From a virus, in the IMG/VR virus record IMGVR_UViG_3300030419_005367, positions 1-64,000 of that record: a stretch of DNA of 64,000 nt; one strand, written 5' to 3'. The number at the start of each line of letters is the position of its first letter. Within the stretch, counting starts at the first letter, position 1. Below are positions 1 to 9,217 of this stretch, in pieces. The position numbers were made by a program, and so were the translations under genes. The notes beneath the pieces were generated by a model. The model worked only from the letters and a program-made list of their open reading frames with translations, was not told where the DNA came from and ran no database searches.

Positions 1-1
1 C

Positions 2-847
2 GCACTGGCTACACTATCTGGCCAACAAACGCCCCCTGACGCGAATTTCGTCGATGTTGTACGAAACATACTTACGGAAAAACCTATAGAGTATAGCAAC
101 GATGACCCTCCAGCATCTTATCAAATTTTTAGGCTCGACACCCCTCCGGCTTCTTATTTGGATTTCGCCAATGGTGATTACTTAGAAATTGAGGCCAATG
201 GGGTAACTTCGGTTTCGTTCCGTCCAGCAGAGATGGGAAAGGTAGTGCCAAATAAAAAATACTATTATACGTTTAGAGCCTTGGATATTCACGGCCAGAT
301 ATCAAACCCGACTCAAGTATATGAGGTACAAATAGTCGACGACTCCGGAGCGGTTTATTTAGATGTAAGGACTTATGACTTCCCGAAGGCTTCAAGACGC
401 TACAAAAAAAGGCTTAAGAGATTTTTGAGTGTTGCACCAGTTATGGAACAAACCGTCTGGACACCTAAGGCAAACTCGGATGGAGAGGTTGAGAGATACC
501 AGAGTAAAGATGTTAAGATTGGTAGAGAAGAGGGGTCACTGTTTGATAACGATAAAAGATACAAGGTAAGGGTCACGTCGAAGAAGACTGGTCGAAAGAT
601 AGATTTTAATTTAAAGTTTATAACGTCAAGCAAAATAACACCAGAAGAAATCGAGGCTTTTTGGAAACAACCCCTTTCAGGAGTTGAGGCTGCTAAACAA
701 GCTGTCGACGACGCAGCCCAGAGTGCACAGGATGCCATGGCCGGAATCCAGAATATAATATCAAACGCAGCCGCATCATTGGGTATCCCTCCGCTTGGTG
801 GAGGTTCTGGAAACGGCGGCGGTGGCTCTGCCGGCGGAAATTATTAA
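2..847 (+). CDS. Virion structural protein, 5'-truncated by the window edge
   Basis: The reading frame is open from base 2 to the TAA at 845-847, so the gene begins upstream of the window; the TTG at 158 is only an internal codon. The middle of the protein has a fibronectin-III-like look (YYYTFRALDIHG followed by a beta-rich stretch ending VYLDVRTYDF). The last 25 residues are a Gly/Ser tail (GGGSGNGGGGS). It precedes three other virion-type genes, so a baseplate or tail role is likely. The exact function is not recognised. Confidence 0.75.
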   Translation, partial: ALATLSGQQTPPDANFVDVVRNILTEKPIEYSNDDPPASYQIFRLDTPPASYLDFANGDYLEIEANGVTSVSFRPAEMGKVVPNKKYYYTFRALDIHGQISNPTQVYEVQIVDDSGAVYLDVRTYDFPKASRRYKKRLKRFLSVAPVMEQTVWTPKANSDGEVERYQSKDVKIGREEGSLFDNDKRYKVRVTSKKTGRKIDFNLKFITSSKITPEEIEAFWKQPLSGVEAAKQAVDDAAQSAQDAMAGIQNIISNAAASLGIPPLGGGSGNGGGGSAGGNY

Positions 848-920
848 TATGAGTATGAATAAAAAGCATATTCCATTACAGCAAACTACTTATTTTGTGT
901 TAAAGTAAGGAAATTATAGC

Positions 921-929
921 ACTATTTAG
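921..929 (+). promoter_or_regulatory. Candidate late promoter box ACTATTTAG
   Basis: The box lies 27 bases before the ATG at 948 and is one of nine such boxes preceding virion genes. A related ACTACTTAT lies at 887-895. Confidence 0.55.
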
Positions 930-947
930 ATTAACGGAGATTTAACT

Positions 948-1934
948 ATGGGATTTTTGGATAACAGCGGCGATATTATTTTAGATGCCGTGTTAACTGA
1001 CACAGGAAGAATGAGACTCGCCAGAGGCGACGGCTCTTTTAAAATTGTTAAGTTCGCTCTCAGCGACGATGAAATCAATTATGAACTTTATAGAAACAGC
1101 AATCACGCAAACGGTGCACACCCTAGTGGCTCTGCTTACTATGACTTAGATATCTTACAGACTCCTGTTTTAGAAGCGTTCACAAACAACACATCATTGA
1201 TGAAGTCTAAACTTGTTTCAATCCCAAGAACTAACCTTCTTTATCTCCCAATCTTGAAACTCAATGAGACTCGTGGAGATTTAGCTAGAAACACTACTGC
1301 TGCACAAGCAAACGGATTTTTCGTTATTGCGGTAGATTCAGATACCACTCGTGCGCACGACGCTAGCACAAACGCTGGTATTTTTGAAACGACCAATGGT
1401 ACTGTCAACGGAATTACCGGTGACGGAACAATCATTAGAGTTGATCAAGGTTTAGATACTGCAGATATCTCCCCTCGACGCGACCTAGACGCAGATCTAG
1501 TAGAGACACAATATATTGTAGAGATGGATAACAGACTAGGCTCTATTGTTCCCGCTTCAGCGACATCACGACGTGCAGCAGCACCTGCAACCCCTGCGTT
1601 TATTGATGATGATAACATCGCTGCTTACAACCTCTCTCTTAGAACTGACACTGCTTTCATAACCAGAAACACGAGTAAAGAAACAAAAGGCTCCGGAACA
1701 CCGGAAACAATTGAAGGCCCAAGAGGAACAACTTTCCAGTTTAAGATTAAGTCTTCGGTTCAGTTGCAAGATGGCAACAAGCTTTTTGAAAAGATCGGTG
1801 TTATGAATGCATCTTGGACACCAACAGGCGAGTCGGCTGTGACTGTTCACTATATTGACACAATCGTACGCGTTTCCGGCGGAACAACAGGATACAGAAT
1901 CGACATCCCAGTTAGATTTATTAAAAAGGCATAA
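948..1934 (+). CDS. Virion structural protein, unknown role
   Basis: A 328-residue protein starting MGFLDNSGDIILDAVLTDTG. This N-terminal pattern is, from memory, common in structural proteins of marine T4-like phages. No catalytic motif, signal peptide or membrane segment is visible. The start is supported by ACGGAGA at 934-940 and by the ACTATTTA box just upstream. It heads a late cluster with the genes at 1947 and 3098, with only 12 bases to the next gene. A tail or baseplate component is inferred from context only. Confidence 0.8.
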   Translation: MGFLDNSGDIILDAVLTDTGRMRLARGDGSFKIVKFALSDDEINYELYRNSNHANGAHPSGSAYYDLDILQTPVLEAFTNNTSLMKSKLVSIPRTNLLYLPILKLNETRGDLARNTTAAQANGFFVIAVDSDTTRAHDASTNAGIFETTNGTVNGITGDGTIIRVDQGLDTADISPRRDLDADLVETQYIVEMDNRLGSIVPASATSRRAAAPATPAFIDDDNIAAYNLSLRTDTAFITRNTSKETKGSGTPETIEGPRGTTFQFKIKSSVQLQDGNKLFEKIGVMNASWTPTGESAVTVHYIDTIVRVSGGTTGYRIDIPVRFIKKA

Positions 1935-1946
1935 TAGGTAAAAAAC

Positions 1947-3071
1947 ATGGCAACACAATTTAAAGCAATTGGAAATAATGATGTAACCAAAACGAAAACG
2001 CTCATTCATGAGGCGATTCCTGTTACGGGAACATTGGTTTCGGGAACTTATGGTAAAGCCCCATATGCTGGCTTGGGCAGCGAAAGAAACATTAAGAACT
2101 ATTCTCACGGAATGTTCCAATCTGTTTATGACTACCCGCACCTTAGTTCTTCTGCAAATCATCTTTTCGACGTAACATTTGGATATAATGCTAATTCACC
2201 AATGTCCGGAACTTCAAACAGAGTTCAACAAGAAAAGAAGATTAATATCTACAACCAGATGGCTCAGGTTTTGATGGGTCATGATATTACTGGTGGGATC
2301 AAGAACTTTACTTGGGGACCAAACGGTAAAGAAATGAACTCTTGTTTCTTTGTTAACTTTTCTCGCCTTTTGACAAAAGATGAAATCAAGAAAGGTTCTT
2401 TCGAGATGCTTATTGGTACCGGTTCTGCCGCTGAGCCATTTGGTGATACAACCACTGGTGCCGGCGGTTTAGGTTATACTGTCATCAAACGACCAGCCTC
2501 CGCAGCAGGCGTTGACAGCTTTTACACAGACTCTCCAGCCGGAGAATATACCTTATTGTCTTCATCGAAGAATCAAACTGCAGGATTACTTTTCTATCAA
2601 GCAGGGATCGCAGTTCTCACATCTTCTCTTTTGATTGCTCAATCGGGAAATGCAAACTTCACCCCAGCCGCAGCAGGAATCCTTCAGCTTACTGGTGCAG
2701 CTTGGAACACCACAGTTGGCGGTTCCGAAATGATTCAAGCAATTATGACCGGATCATCGATTACAGCTTCCTGTAATGAATTCCGCCACCGTCTCAAGAA
2801 CGTTAAGTTCAACAACACAACTGAACTGCATTCGACAATCTATTATATTCGCGCTCACCACAATGAGTTCAACTATAGTGGAAACCCAACATATCTTTCT
2901 GGTTCTAAAATCCGTGTGAAGACTTCAACGACAGAGGAACCAGTATCTTATATTACTACGGTCGGAATGTATTCTGCTGATAATGAACTTTTGGCTGTTG
3001 CAAAACTTTCTGAACCAATTAAGAAAACACCAAACACGGACCTAACGTTGCGTGTTAGACTGGACTATTAG
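1947..3071 (+). CDS. Virion structural protein sharing a C-terminal module with the next gene
   Basis: A 374-residue protein with no enzyme motif. The final ~100 residues contain a module also found at the end of the protein at 3098: an NxSxNPT(Y/F)(L/I)SG segment, then YI(T/S)xxGxY, then VAKL(S/A)xPIKKT and a final LDY/LDI. The two genes are adjacent and expressed together, which suggests duplication of a docking or assembly module. The N-terminal ~270 residues are unrelated by eye to its neighbour. Function is unknown; a baseplate or fibre-attachment role is a guess. Confidence 0.8.
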   Translation: MATQFKAIGNNDVTKTKTLIHEAIPVTGTLVSGTYGKAPYAGLGSERNIKNYSHGMFQSVYDYPHLSSSANHLFDVTFGYNANSPMSGTSNRVQQEKKINIYNQMAQVLMGHDITGGIKNFTWGPNGKEMNSCFFVNFSRLLTKDEIKKGSFEMLIGTGSAAEPFGDTTTGAGGLGYTVIKRPASAAGVDSFYTDSPAGEYTLLSSSKNQTAGLLFYQAGIAVLTSSLLIAQSGNANFTPAAAGILQLTGAAWNTTVGGSEMIQAIMTGSSITASCNEFRHRLKNVKFNNTTELHSTIYYIRAHHNEFNYSGNPTYLSGSKIRVKTSTTEEPVSYITTVGMYSADNELLAVAKLSEPIKKTPNTDLTLRVRLDY

Positions 3072-3097
3072 AGGCACACTCCTCTAAGGGAGAAGAG

Positions 3098-4591
3098 ATG
3101 CCTTATTACAGATTTAAAGAAACAGACATTTTCCACAACATAATTAAAGCGCATCCAAGAACTGTGTTTTCAATTTATGGCGGAAGAATCTTTTATAATA
3201 ACTCTTATGTCGAGTCAGGGTCCTTCACTGGATCTGTGGCAAGTCCGATTGGAACGATCAACCTGCATGAACAAAATGTTGATAGAACAAAAGTTAATAC
3301 TGCAGCACCAGACTTCCCGGGAACAGTCGGTTATCCTAGATTAAATGGCAACGGAGCCGGCCCAGACTATATCTACCCATTTGTTCCTAAGACAGGCGAG
3401 ATGACAACCTTTAAGACGATCAGTACAGGTTCTTTTAACGAAGCCTTGTATGGAGATCGACTGTACGGACCCGCTTCATTGTCAGCCAGTATTAGCAGAG
3501 AGTACTTCTCAAAAGACACAAGATGGGGTGCAGCAGCACTTTATTCCGAGATTAACCATTCAGAAGCCTCAGGTTCTGCACCAAACCGATTTACCATCGA
3601 CACCGTATCACCAGATAAATATCCAAAAATTAAAAACAAAACAGTGGATATCTCAGTATCCTCATCGCATTTGGATGCCCTAAGAAACACGTTTGATTAC
3701 TACACTTATCTTAGCCCACATTATGCCTACTCCGCATCTCACGCTGCGTGGAATTTTGGAACTTATGATAAGGGCCATCAAGAACTAAACTTGATCAGTA
3801 TTCCCTCCACCTTTTACGGTTCTTCTATAAAAAAAGGAAGTGTACACTTAAAGTGGTATGTTAGTGGAACGTTGATGGCCGAATGTCATGACCGCGAACA
3901 GAACGGGGAGCTTATACAAGTTAGTGGTTCGGGACGACCATCCAAAGCTGGCGATAGCTCTGCACAACAGACAGCGGGCGTTGCATATGATTCCGCCACT
4001 GGCTCTGTTGCGGGCGTTGTGTTATATAATGAGGGCTTTATAGCCCTAACAGGGGCTTGGTCCTTGAATGATGATTACACAGACAAGTTTAGGCATGCAG
4101 CCGGAACACCAAAATCAGCAGAGTCTCCCAAGTGGACTTATTTTGGCGTCGGAGCAAACGATGGTTCTGGCTCTGTTGTGACATCAACCTCTCACAATGT
4201 TTCTTCAAGTTTTGTTATTGAATTTGAGGGAACCCAGAGAATACCAGTAATGACTCTTATGGCCCATGCTCCAAAGCGTGATTTAAATCATTCGAACAAT
4301 CCAACTTTTATTAGTGGAAACTTGAATTCAAATAGAAAACTATCCAGAGGCTCCGCGCTTCCTTTCTTAACAAGTTCGATACAATATAAAGAAGACGATT
4401 TAACTCAAATTAGAAATGTTGTCAGTAGTTCTTTTAAAGATCATACCGGCAGCTTTGACAAGACAACGTACATTTCTCAGATAGGCATATATGATGAAAG
4501 TCAGAATCTTATTGGTGTAGCAAAATTAGCTAATCCGATAAAAAAGACGGAACAAAGAGAATATACATTTAAATTAAAACTCGATATTTGA
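3098..4591 (+). CDS. Virion structural protein, longer partner of the preceding gene
   Basis: A 497-residue, Ser/Gly/Tyr-rich beta-type protein starting MPYYRFKETDIFHN. Its last ~120 residues match the C-terminal module of the protein at 1947 (NHSNNPTFISG ... VAKLANPIKKT ... LKLDI), with a longer insertion between the NPT and VAKL parts. The start has GGGAGAAGAG upstream at 3088-3097. It is the last gene of the left virion cluster; the next gene is an enzyme with its own promoter. Confidence 0.8.
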   Translation: MPYYRFKETDIFHNIIKAHPRTVFSIYGGRIFYNNSYVESGSFTGSVASPIGTINLHEQNVDRTKVNTAAPDFPGTVGYPRLNGNGAGPDYIYPFVPKTGEMTTFKTISTGSFNEALYGDRLYGPASLSASISREYFSKDTRWGAAALYSEINHSEASGSAPNRFTIDTVSPDKYPKIKNKTVDISVSSSHLDALRNTFDYYTYLSPHYAYSASHAAWNFGTYDKGHQELNLISIPSTFYGSSIKKGSVHLKWYVSGTLMAECHDREQNGELIQVSGSGRPSKAGDSSAQQTAGVAYDSATGSVAGVVLYNEGFIALTGAWSLNDDYTDKFRHAAGTPKSAESPKWTYFGVGANDGSGSVVTSTSHNVSSSFVIEFEGTQRIPVMTLMAHAPKRDLNHSNNPTFISGNLNSNRKLSRGSALPFLTSSIQYKEDDLTQIRNVVSSSFKDHTGSFDKTTYISQIGIYDESQNLIGVAKLANPIKKTEQREYTFKLKLDI

Positions 4592-4597
4592 TATAAT
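4569..4597 (+). promoter_or_regulatory. Sigma-70-like promoter TTAAAT-17-TATAAT at the resolvase gene
   Basis: A perfect TATAAT is at 4592-4597, with a weak TTAAAT -35 at 4569-4574. The expected transcription start (about 4604) is at the ATG at 4605, and no Shine-Dalgarno sequence is present. This suggests a leaderless mRNA. Confidence 0.5.
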
Positions 4598-4604
4598 ATT
4601 ATAA

Positions 4605-5135
4605 ATGATATTAGGATTAGATATTTCCACCTCCATTGTGGGTGCCACTGTTTTGACCGATTTTGGTGAAGTCATTTATTGTGAGTCGTGGGATTTGAGA
4701 AACAAGAACAAGTTTCCGACTTTATTCAGCAAAGCCCAAGAGGTCAAGCATATGCTAGCTGGATTGTATGATGTTAAGAGACTTGCGTTTGATAAAGTTT
4801 ATATTGAACAATCATTGCAAGCCTTTCGCCCCGGATTCTCATCTGCAAGAACAATCTTGACACTATCACAGTTTAATGGTATAGTATCTTATATTATTCA
4901 AAGAGACTTTGAAATAGTACCAGAATATATCGGAGCATCTACAGCAAGAAAGGCTTGCGGCATCAAGGTTCAGAAGGGCCAGAAGGCAAAAGAAGTTGTT
5001 TTGAATTTTTTACTTGACAACGAGGATTCTTTTAGTATAGAATATACAAAGCACGGTAATCCTGTACCGGGATCTTATGATCGTGCAGATTCTTATATTA
5101 TAGCGAAAGCTGGATGGAAAAACTTAAACTCATAA
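4605..5135 (+). CDS. RuvC-like Holliday junction resolvase
   Basis: A 176-residue protein with the RNase H-fold RuvC pattern: D6 in GLDISTS, E68 in VYIEQS, and the late acidic pair D159/D162 in SYDRADSYIIA. The family cleaves DNA junctions with two metal ions. In a phage it would resolve branched replicative DNA before packaging. The start is fixed because catalytic D6 lies right behind ATG 4605. There is no Shine-Dalgarno sequence, and a TATAAT box ends 7 bases before the ATG. The gene overlaps the primase by 22 bases. Confidence 0.85.
   Translation: MILGLDISTSIVGATVLTDFGEVIYCESWDLRNKNKFPTLFSKAQEVKHMLAGLYDVKRLAFDKVYIEQSLQAFRPGFSSARTILTLSQFNGIVSYIIQRDFEIVPEYIGASTARKACGIKVQKGQKAKEVVLNFLLDNEDSFSIEYTKHGNPVPGSYDRADSYIIAKAGWKNLNS
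4857..4885 (+). promoter_or_regulatory. Intragenic sigma-70-like promoter TTGACA-17-TATAGT
   Basis: A perfect -35 at 4857-4862, a 17-base spacer and TATAGT at 4880-4885, inside the resolvase gene. It would drive the primase and the Mre11-Rad50 fusion gene. Confidence 0.5.
5014..5043 (+). promoter_or_regulatory. Second intragenic sigma-70-like promoter
   Basis: TTGACA is at 5014-5019, with TAGAAT at 5038-5043 (18-base spacer) or TATAGA at 5036-5041 (16). It lies about 70 bases before the primase start. Confidence 0.4.
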
Positions 5136-6046
5136 AAGAAATATTAGGCAGAGGGTATATCTCGGGCGAGGAACATTTGTTCTTTTGCCCGTACTGTAAA
5201 CACCATAAAAAGAAACTGTCAGTCAACGTAGACAAAGACTTCTTTAAGTGCTGGGTTTGCGATATGAGTGGTAGAACTATACGTCGTTTGGTTCGTCGCT
5301 TTGGGTCTTTTCAACAGTTGCAAGAATGGGATAGGATAAGTGGCAAAACAGACATATCGACTTTTGATGAAATTCTAGACTTTCAACACACTCCAGAGCC
5401 CCTGCAGAGAATTGCAATTCCAGAGGAGTTCGTAACTTTGACTGGAAAAAGCCAGCCAGCCTCGGCAACCCATGCATTGAAATATCTTGAAAACAGAGGC
5501 ATTACACATCATGATGTATTGCGCTGGAAGATGGGTTACTGCGTTAGAGGAACATACGAGGGTCGTATTGTAATACCATCATTTGATGAAGAAGGATATA
5601 TAAACTACTTTGTAGCAAGAGCCTACGACGGCAACTGGAGAAAGTACTTAAATCCATCTCTTTCAAAAGATATTGTATTTAATCACTTGTATCTTGATTG
5701 GGACTCTGATATAATACTAGTTGAAGGTGTATTTGATGCAATCAAAGCAGGGCCAAACTCGATCCCCCTTTTGGGATCAACATTGAGAGAGAATTCAAAG
5801 CTTTTTCAAGAAATAGTTAGAAACGATTCATCAGTTTATCTAGCTTTGGACGCAGATGCAGAAAAGAAAACAATGAGAATGATAAAGATTTTGCTAAGCT
5901 ACGGTATAGAAACATATAAAATAGATGTATCTGGGTTTGATGACGTTGGAGAGATGTCAAAAGAAGAGTTTTCGGTCAGAAAGTCTCAGGCCACAGCGAT
6001 CAACCCAGAAATGTTCTCGATGGAACAGGCACTAAATAGATTATAG
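5114..6046 (+). CDS. DNA primase, zinc-finger plus TOPRIM (T4 gp61/DnaG type)
   Basis: A 310-residue primase that would make RNA primers for the lagging strand with the DnaB-type helicase at 54338. A CHC2-like zinc finger has C25-x2-C28 and C46-x2-C49 (FFCPYCK ... FKCWVCD). The TOPRIM fold shows the Glu in ILVEGVFDA near residue 202 and the acidic LALDADAEKK near residue 245. Length is near that of T4 gp61. The start lies 22 bases inside the resolvase gene, giving tight coupling. The helicase sits about 50 kb downstream, unlike the adjacent pairing in many phages. Confidence 0.9.
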   Translation: MEKLKLIKEILGRGYISGEEHLFFCPYCKHHKKKLSVNVDKDFFKCWVCDMSGRTIRRLVRRFGSFQQLQEWDRISGKTDISTFDEILDFQHTPEPLQRIAIPEEFVTLTGKSQPASATHALKYLENRGITHHDVLRWKMGYCVRGTYEGRIVIPSFDEEGYINYFVARAYDGNWRKYLNPSLSKDIVFNHLYLDWDSDIILVEGVFDAIKAGPNSIPLLGSTLRENSKLFQEIVRNDSSVYLALDADAEKKTMRMIKILLSYGIETYKIDVSGFDDVGEMSKEEFSVRKSQATAINPEMFSMEQALNRL

Positions 6047-6055
6047 AGGTTTAAT

Positions 6056-9000
6056 TTGAAGTTCGCACACATAGCGGATACGCATATCCGCAACTTAAAA
6101 TACCATTTCGAGTATAAAGCAGTATTCGAAAAAATGTATGAGGAATTACGTAAAGAGAACGTAGATTACATTGTACATTGCGGTGATCTTGCACATACAA
6201 AGACTCAGCTAAGTCCTGAGTATTTTGAAATGGCAACTAATTTTCTGAGGTCACTTGCCGACATTGCACCAACCTACATCATTCCCGGAAACCACGACGG
6301 GAATCTCAAGAACAGCAGTCGTCAAGATGCGATCACTCCAATTATCGACGCACTGGAACACCCAAATTTACACCTTCTTAAAGATTCTGGTGAAGTCTCG
6401 CTTAGCGATGATTTTGCTTTGAACGTGCTTTCTGTTTTCGATGAAGAAAACTGGGCACAACCAAGTGATTATAATAAGGTAAACATTGCCTTGTATCACG
6501 GCTCTATCAGTGGCTGTAAAACTGATCTTAACTGGACAATGGAGTATGGAGAAAATGACATTACAATTTTTGAGGGACATGATTTTGCCTTTCTTGGAGA
6601 CATTCATAAAACTGATCAAGTCCTTGATGATGACGGTCGGATTAGATATTGCGGATCGACTGTTCAACAAAATCATGGAGAAAGTAACGATAAAGGCTTT
6701 CTGGTCTGGGACATAGAAGACAAAGAAACCTTCTCAGTAAAGCACATCGTACTGGAAAACCCTAAACCCTTTATTACGATCAACCTAACCCCAAAAGGTA
6801 GGATACCAAAAAATACGGTTATTCCTGAGGGAGCCCGTCTTCGCATTGCGACAAGCAACAATATTCCGCTTGACGTCCTAAGGAAGGCTGTCGATGTTTC
6901 TAAAGTAAGGTTCAAACCAGAATCAATTACAACTTTGAACCGTGCCGCTGGTAGCCGAGGAAGTGTTGAAAGTTTAACTGAGACGCTGAAGAAAGAAGAC
7001 CTTCGAGACGTGGCCGTACAAGAAAGGTTTATTAAGGAATACTTGAAAGACTACGAGCCAGAAGAAGAGGTTTTAGATCGTGTTTTTGATTTTAACGGCA
7101 CATATAACACGTTAGCAGAAGAAGAGGAGGAGGTTGCCCGTAACATTGATTGGAAGCTTGAATCGATGGAGTGGGACAATCTCTTCAACTACGGCGAGGC
7201 TAATAAGATAGATTTCGGTAATTTAAATGGGATCGTTGGTATTTTTGGAAAGAACTATTCTGGTAAATCCAGCATCGTTGACTCGCTTTTATTTACCTTA
7301 TATAATTCTACTTCCAAGAGAAATAGAAAAAACTTGCACGTTATTAATCAGACTAAAGAGGAGTGTGCAGGTAAATTAAATATTCGAATTGGAAACAAGG
7401 TTTATACAATTCGACGCATTGCTGAAAAATATGAGAAACGCCTCCACGGTAAAACAACAATGGAAGCCAAAACAGATATTGAATTTAGTTTGGCCGACGA
7501 AGCAACCGGCGACGAGGTTAGTTTAAATGGGCTAACCAGAAGCGACACAGACAAGAATATTCGCAAGATTTTCGGAACAATGGATGATTTCCTACTGACG
7601 TCAATGTCTTCGCAGATCGATTCTCTTTCCTTTATTAAAGAGGGTTCAACAAAGAGAAAAGAGATACTTGCGAAGTTTCTTGACCTAGAAATCTTCGAAA
7701 AGAAATACAGAATGGCAAAAGACGCAGCAGCAGACCTTAGAGGGGCCTTAAAGCGCCTTGAGGAGCGCGATTTTGACACGGAAATAGCAGAGGCGCAAGA
7801 AGAGCTTTCGGTCAATACAAAGGCAACTAAGAAGCATAAGAGAACTTGCGAAGTTGTTAAGGGCGAGTTGTCAGAAATGAAGGATGACTTAGCTGAAATC
7901 CTCGCCGCTATTAACGCAACACCAGCGCAGATCATTAACATTGAAAAGGTCACAGAAGATCTAGAACAAAAAAAGAAAGAGTTTCTTGAATGTGGAGAAT
8001 CTATTCTTGATCACAAAGCTGCAATAAAACAAAAGCAGACAGTTCTTGGAAAAATATCAGAGTTTTTAGGTAATTTTGATATAGTCAGCTTGAAGAACAA
8101 GCGAGAGATTATTGTTTCAAAAAGAAAAGAACTTGAAACAATAATGAATGAGATCAACCTAGAACAAACAAAACTGGACAGCGGCAACAAGAAGCTCCAG
8201 CTTTTGGAAGAAGTTCCATGTGGATCTGAGTATTCTCATTGTAAGTTTATTCACGATGCTTACGTGGCTAGAGAAAAGGTTGATGTTATTGGAAATCTTA
8301 TCGAGAAACTTAAAGATAAAGACAAGGTAATTGAAAGTGAGATCGAAAAACTCAATCCAGAAAAAGTAGAAGAACATATCGAGAATTATAATCAAATACT
8401 CGAAAGACAAACTACGCTAAATGGACTTATTTCTAAACTCTCAATGTCAATAGAACAAAACAAAACTAAAAAGAAATTGCTTGAGCACGAAATCGAATCT
8501 CTCTCTGATCAGATTGTCGAGTACAATGAAAACAAAGAGATGATTGAAAATTTAGAAAATTTGATGACCTCTAAGGCTTGCCTTGAAGAAGAGCTTTCGC
8601 AAAAGAACGAGACTCTAGAAGAGTGTGAACGAAGCTTGCTGACTCTTTATAAGGCTAATGGCTCGCTAGAACAACAGCTAGCAAACTTACAAGAGTCTAA
8701 AGATGAGTTAGCGTCTCTCCGCGAGGGCTACGCCGCATACGATCTTTTTATGAAATGTATGCACCCAAACGGAATCCCATACGACATTATTAAAAGACGC
8801 CTACCTCTTATCAACGAAGAGGTTGCAAAGATCTTGACTAATGTTGTAGACTTCGAAGTATTCTTTGAAGCTGACGGCAACAAGCTTGAGATTTTCATTA
8901 AGCATCCTCGATACGATGCTCGGCCAATCGAACTTGGGTCTGGCGCAGAGAAAACAATCGCTGCTATGGCGATTCGTCTCGCACTTCTTGGAGTTTCCAG

Positions 9001-9208
9001 CTTGCCGAAGCCAGACTTGTTCGTTATGGACGAACCCGGAACAGCCCTTGATGAAGACAATATGGAGGGCTTTATAAAAATTCTAGATATGGTAAAATCT
9101 TCATTTAAGACCGTACTAATTATTTCACACCTAGACTCACTAAAAGATTGTGTCGATACAACAATCGATATAGAAAGCCAGAGTGGGTATGCATACGTAA
9201 ATCAGTAG
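6056..9208 (+). CDS. Fused Mre11 (gp47)-Rad50 (gp46) recombination nuclease/ATPase
   Basis: One 1050-residue frame holds both subunits of an SbcCD-type complex. Residues 1-~230 carry the metallophosphoesterase motifs D8/H10 (IADTHIR), D44 (HCGDLAH), N79-H80 (PGNHDG), H148 and GDIHK at 181-185. Residues ~385-1050 carry the Rad50/SbcC ATPase: Walker A GKNYSGKSS near 398, a long charged coiled coil with a C722-x6-C729 hook, the signature LGSGAEKT near 960 and Walker B VMDEPGTALDED near 990. The start is TTG 6056, fixed by AGAGG at 6045-6049. T4 uses two separate genes, 46 and 47. It would resect DNA ends for recombination-dependent replication with UvsX. Confidence 0.9.
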   Translation: MKFAHIADTHIRNLKYHFEYKAVFEKMYEELRKENVDYIVHCGDLAHTKTQLSPEYFEMATNFLRSLADIAPTYIIPGNHDGNLKNSSRQDAITPIIDALEHPNLHLLKDSGEVSLSDDFALNVLSVFDEENWAQPSDYNKVNIALYHGSISGCKTDLNWTMEYGENDITIFEGHDFAFLGDIHKTDQVLDDDGRIRYCGSTVQQNHGESNDKGFLVWDIEDKETFSVKHIVLENPKPFITINLTPKGRIPKNTVIPEGARLRIATSNNIPLDVLRKAVDVSKVRFKPESITTLNRAAGSRGSVESLTETLKKEDLRDVAVQERFIKEYLKDYEPEEEVLDRVFDFNGTYNTLAEEEEEVARNIDWKLESMEWDNLFNYGEANKIDFGNLNGIVGIFGKNYSGKSSIVDSLLFTLYNSTSKRNRKNLHVINQTKEECAGKLNIRIGNKVYTIRRIAEKYEKRLHGKTTMEAKTDIEFSLADEATGDEVSLNGLTRSDTDKNIRKIFGTMDDFLLTSMSSQIDSLSFIKEGSTKRKEILAKFLDLEIFEKKYRMAKDAAADLRGALKRLEERDFDTEIAEAQEELSVNTKATKKHKRTCEVVKGELSEMKDDLAEILAAINATPAQIINIEKVTEDLEQKKKEFLECGESILDHKAAIKQKQTVLGKISEFLGNFDIVSLKNKREIIVSKRKELETIMNEINLEQTKLDSGNKKLQLLEEVPCGSEYSHCKFIHDAYVAREKVDVIGNLIEKLKDKDKVIESEIEKLNPEKVEEHIENYNQILERQTTLNGLISKLSMSIEQNKTKKKLLEHEIESLSDQIVEYNENKEMIENLENLMTSKACLEEELSQKNETLEECERSLLTLYKANGSLEQQLANLQESKDELASLREGYAAYDLFMKCMHPNGIPYDIIKRRLPLINEEVAKILTNVVDFEVFFEADGNKLEIFIKHPRYDARPIELGSGAEKTIAAMAIRLALLGVSSLPKPDLFVMDEPGTALDEDNMEGFIKILDMVKSSFKTVLIISHLDSLKDCVDTTIDIESQSGYAYVNQ

Positions 9209-9217
9209 GAGGATATT

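Noticed and set aside
849-908. A 19-codon ORF after the first gene.
   Set aside because: There is no ribosome site, it spans the promoter region and shows no protein-like pattern.
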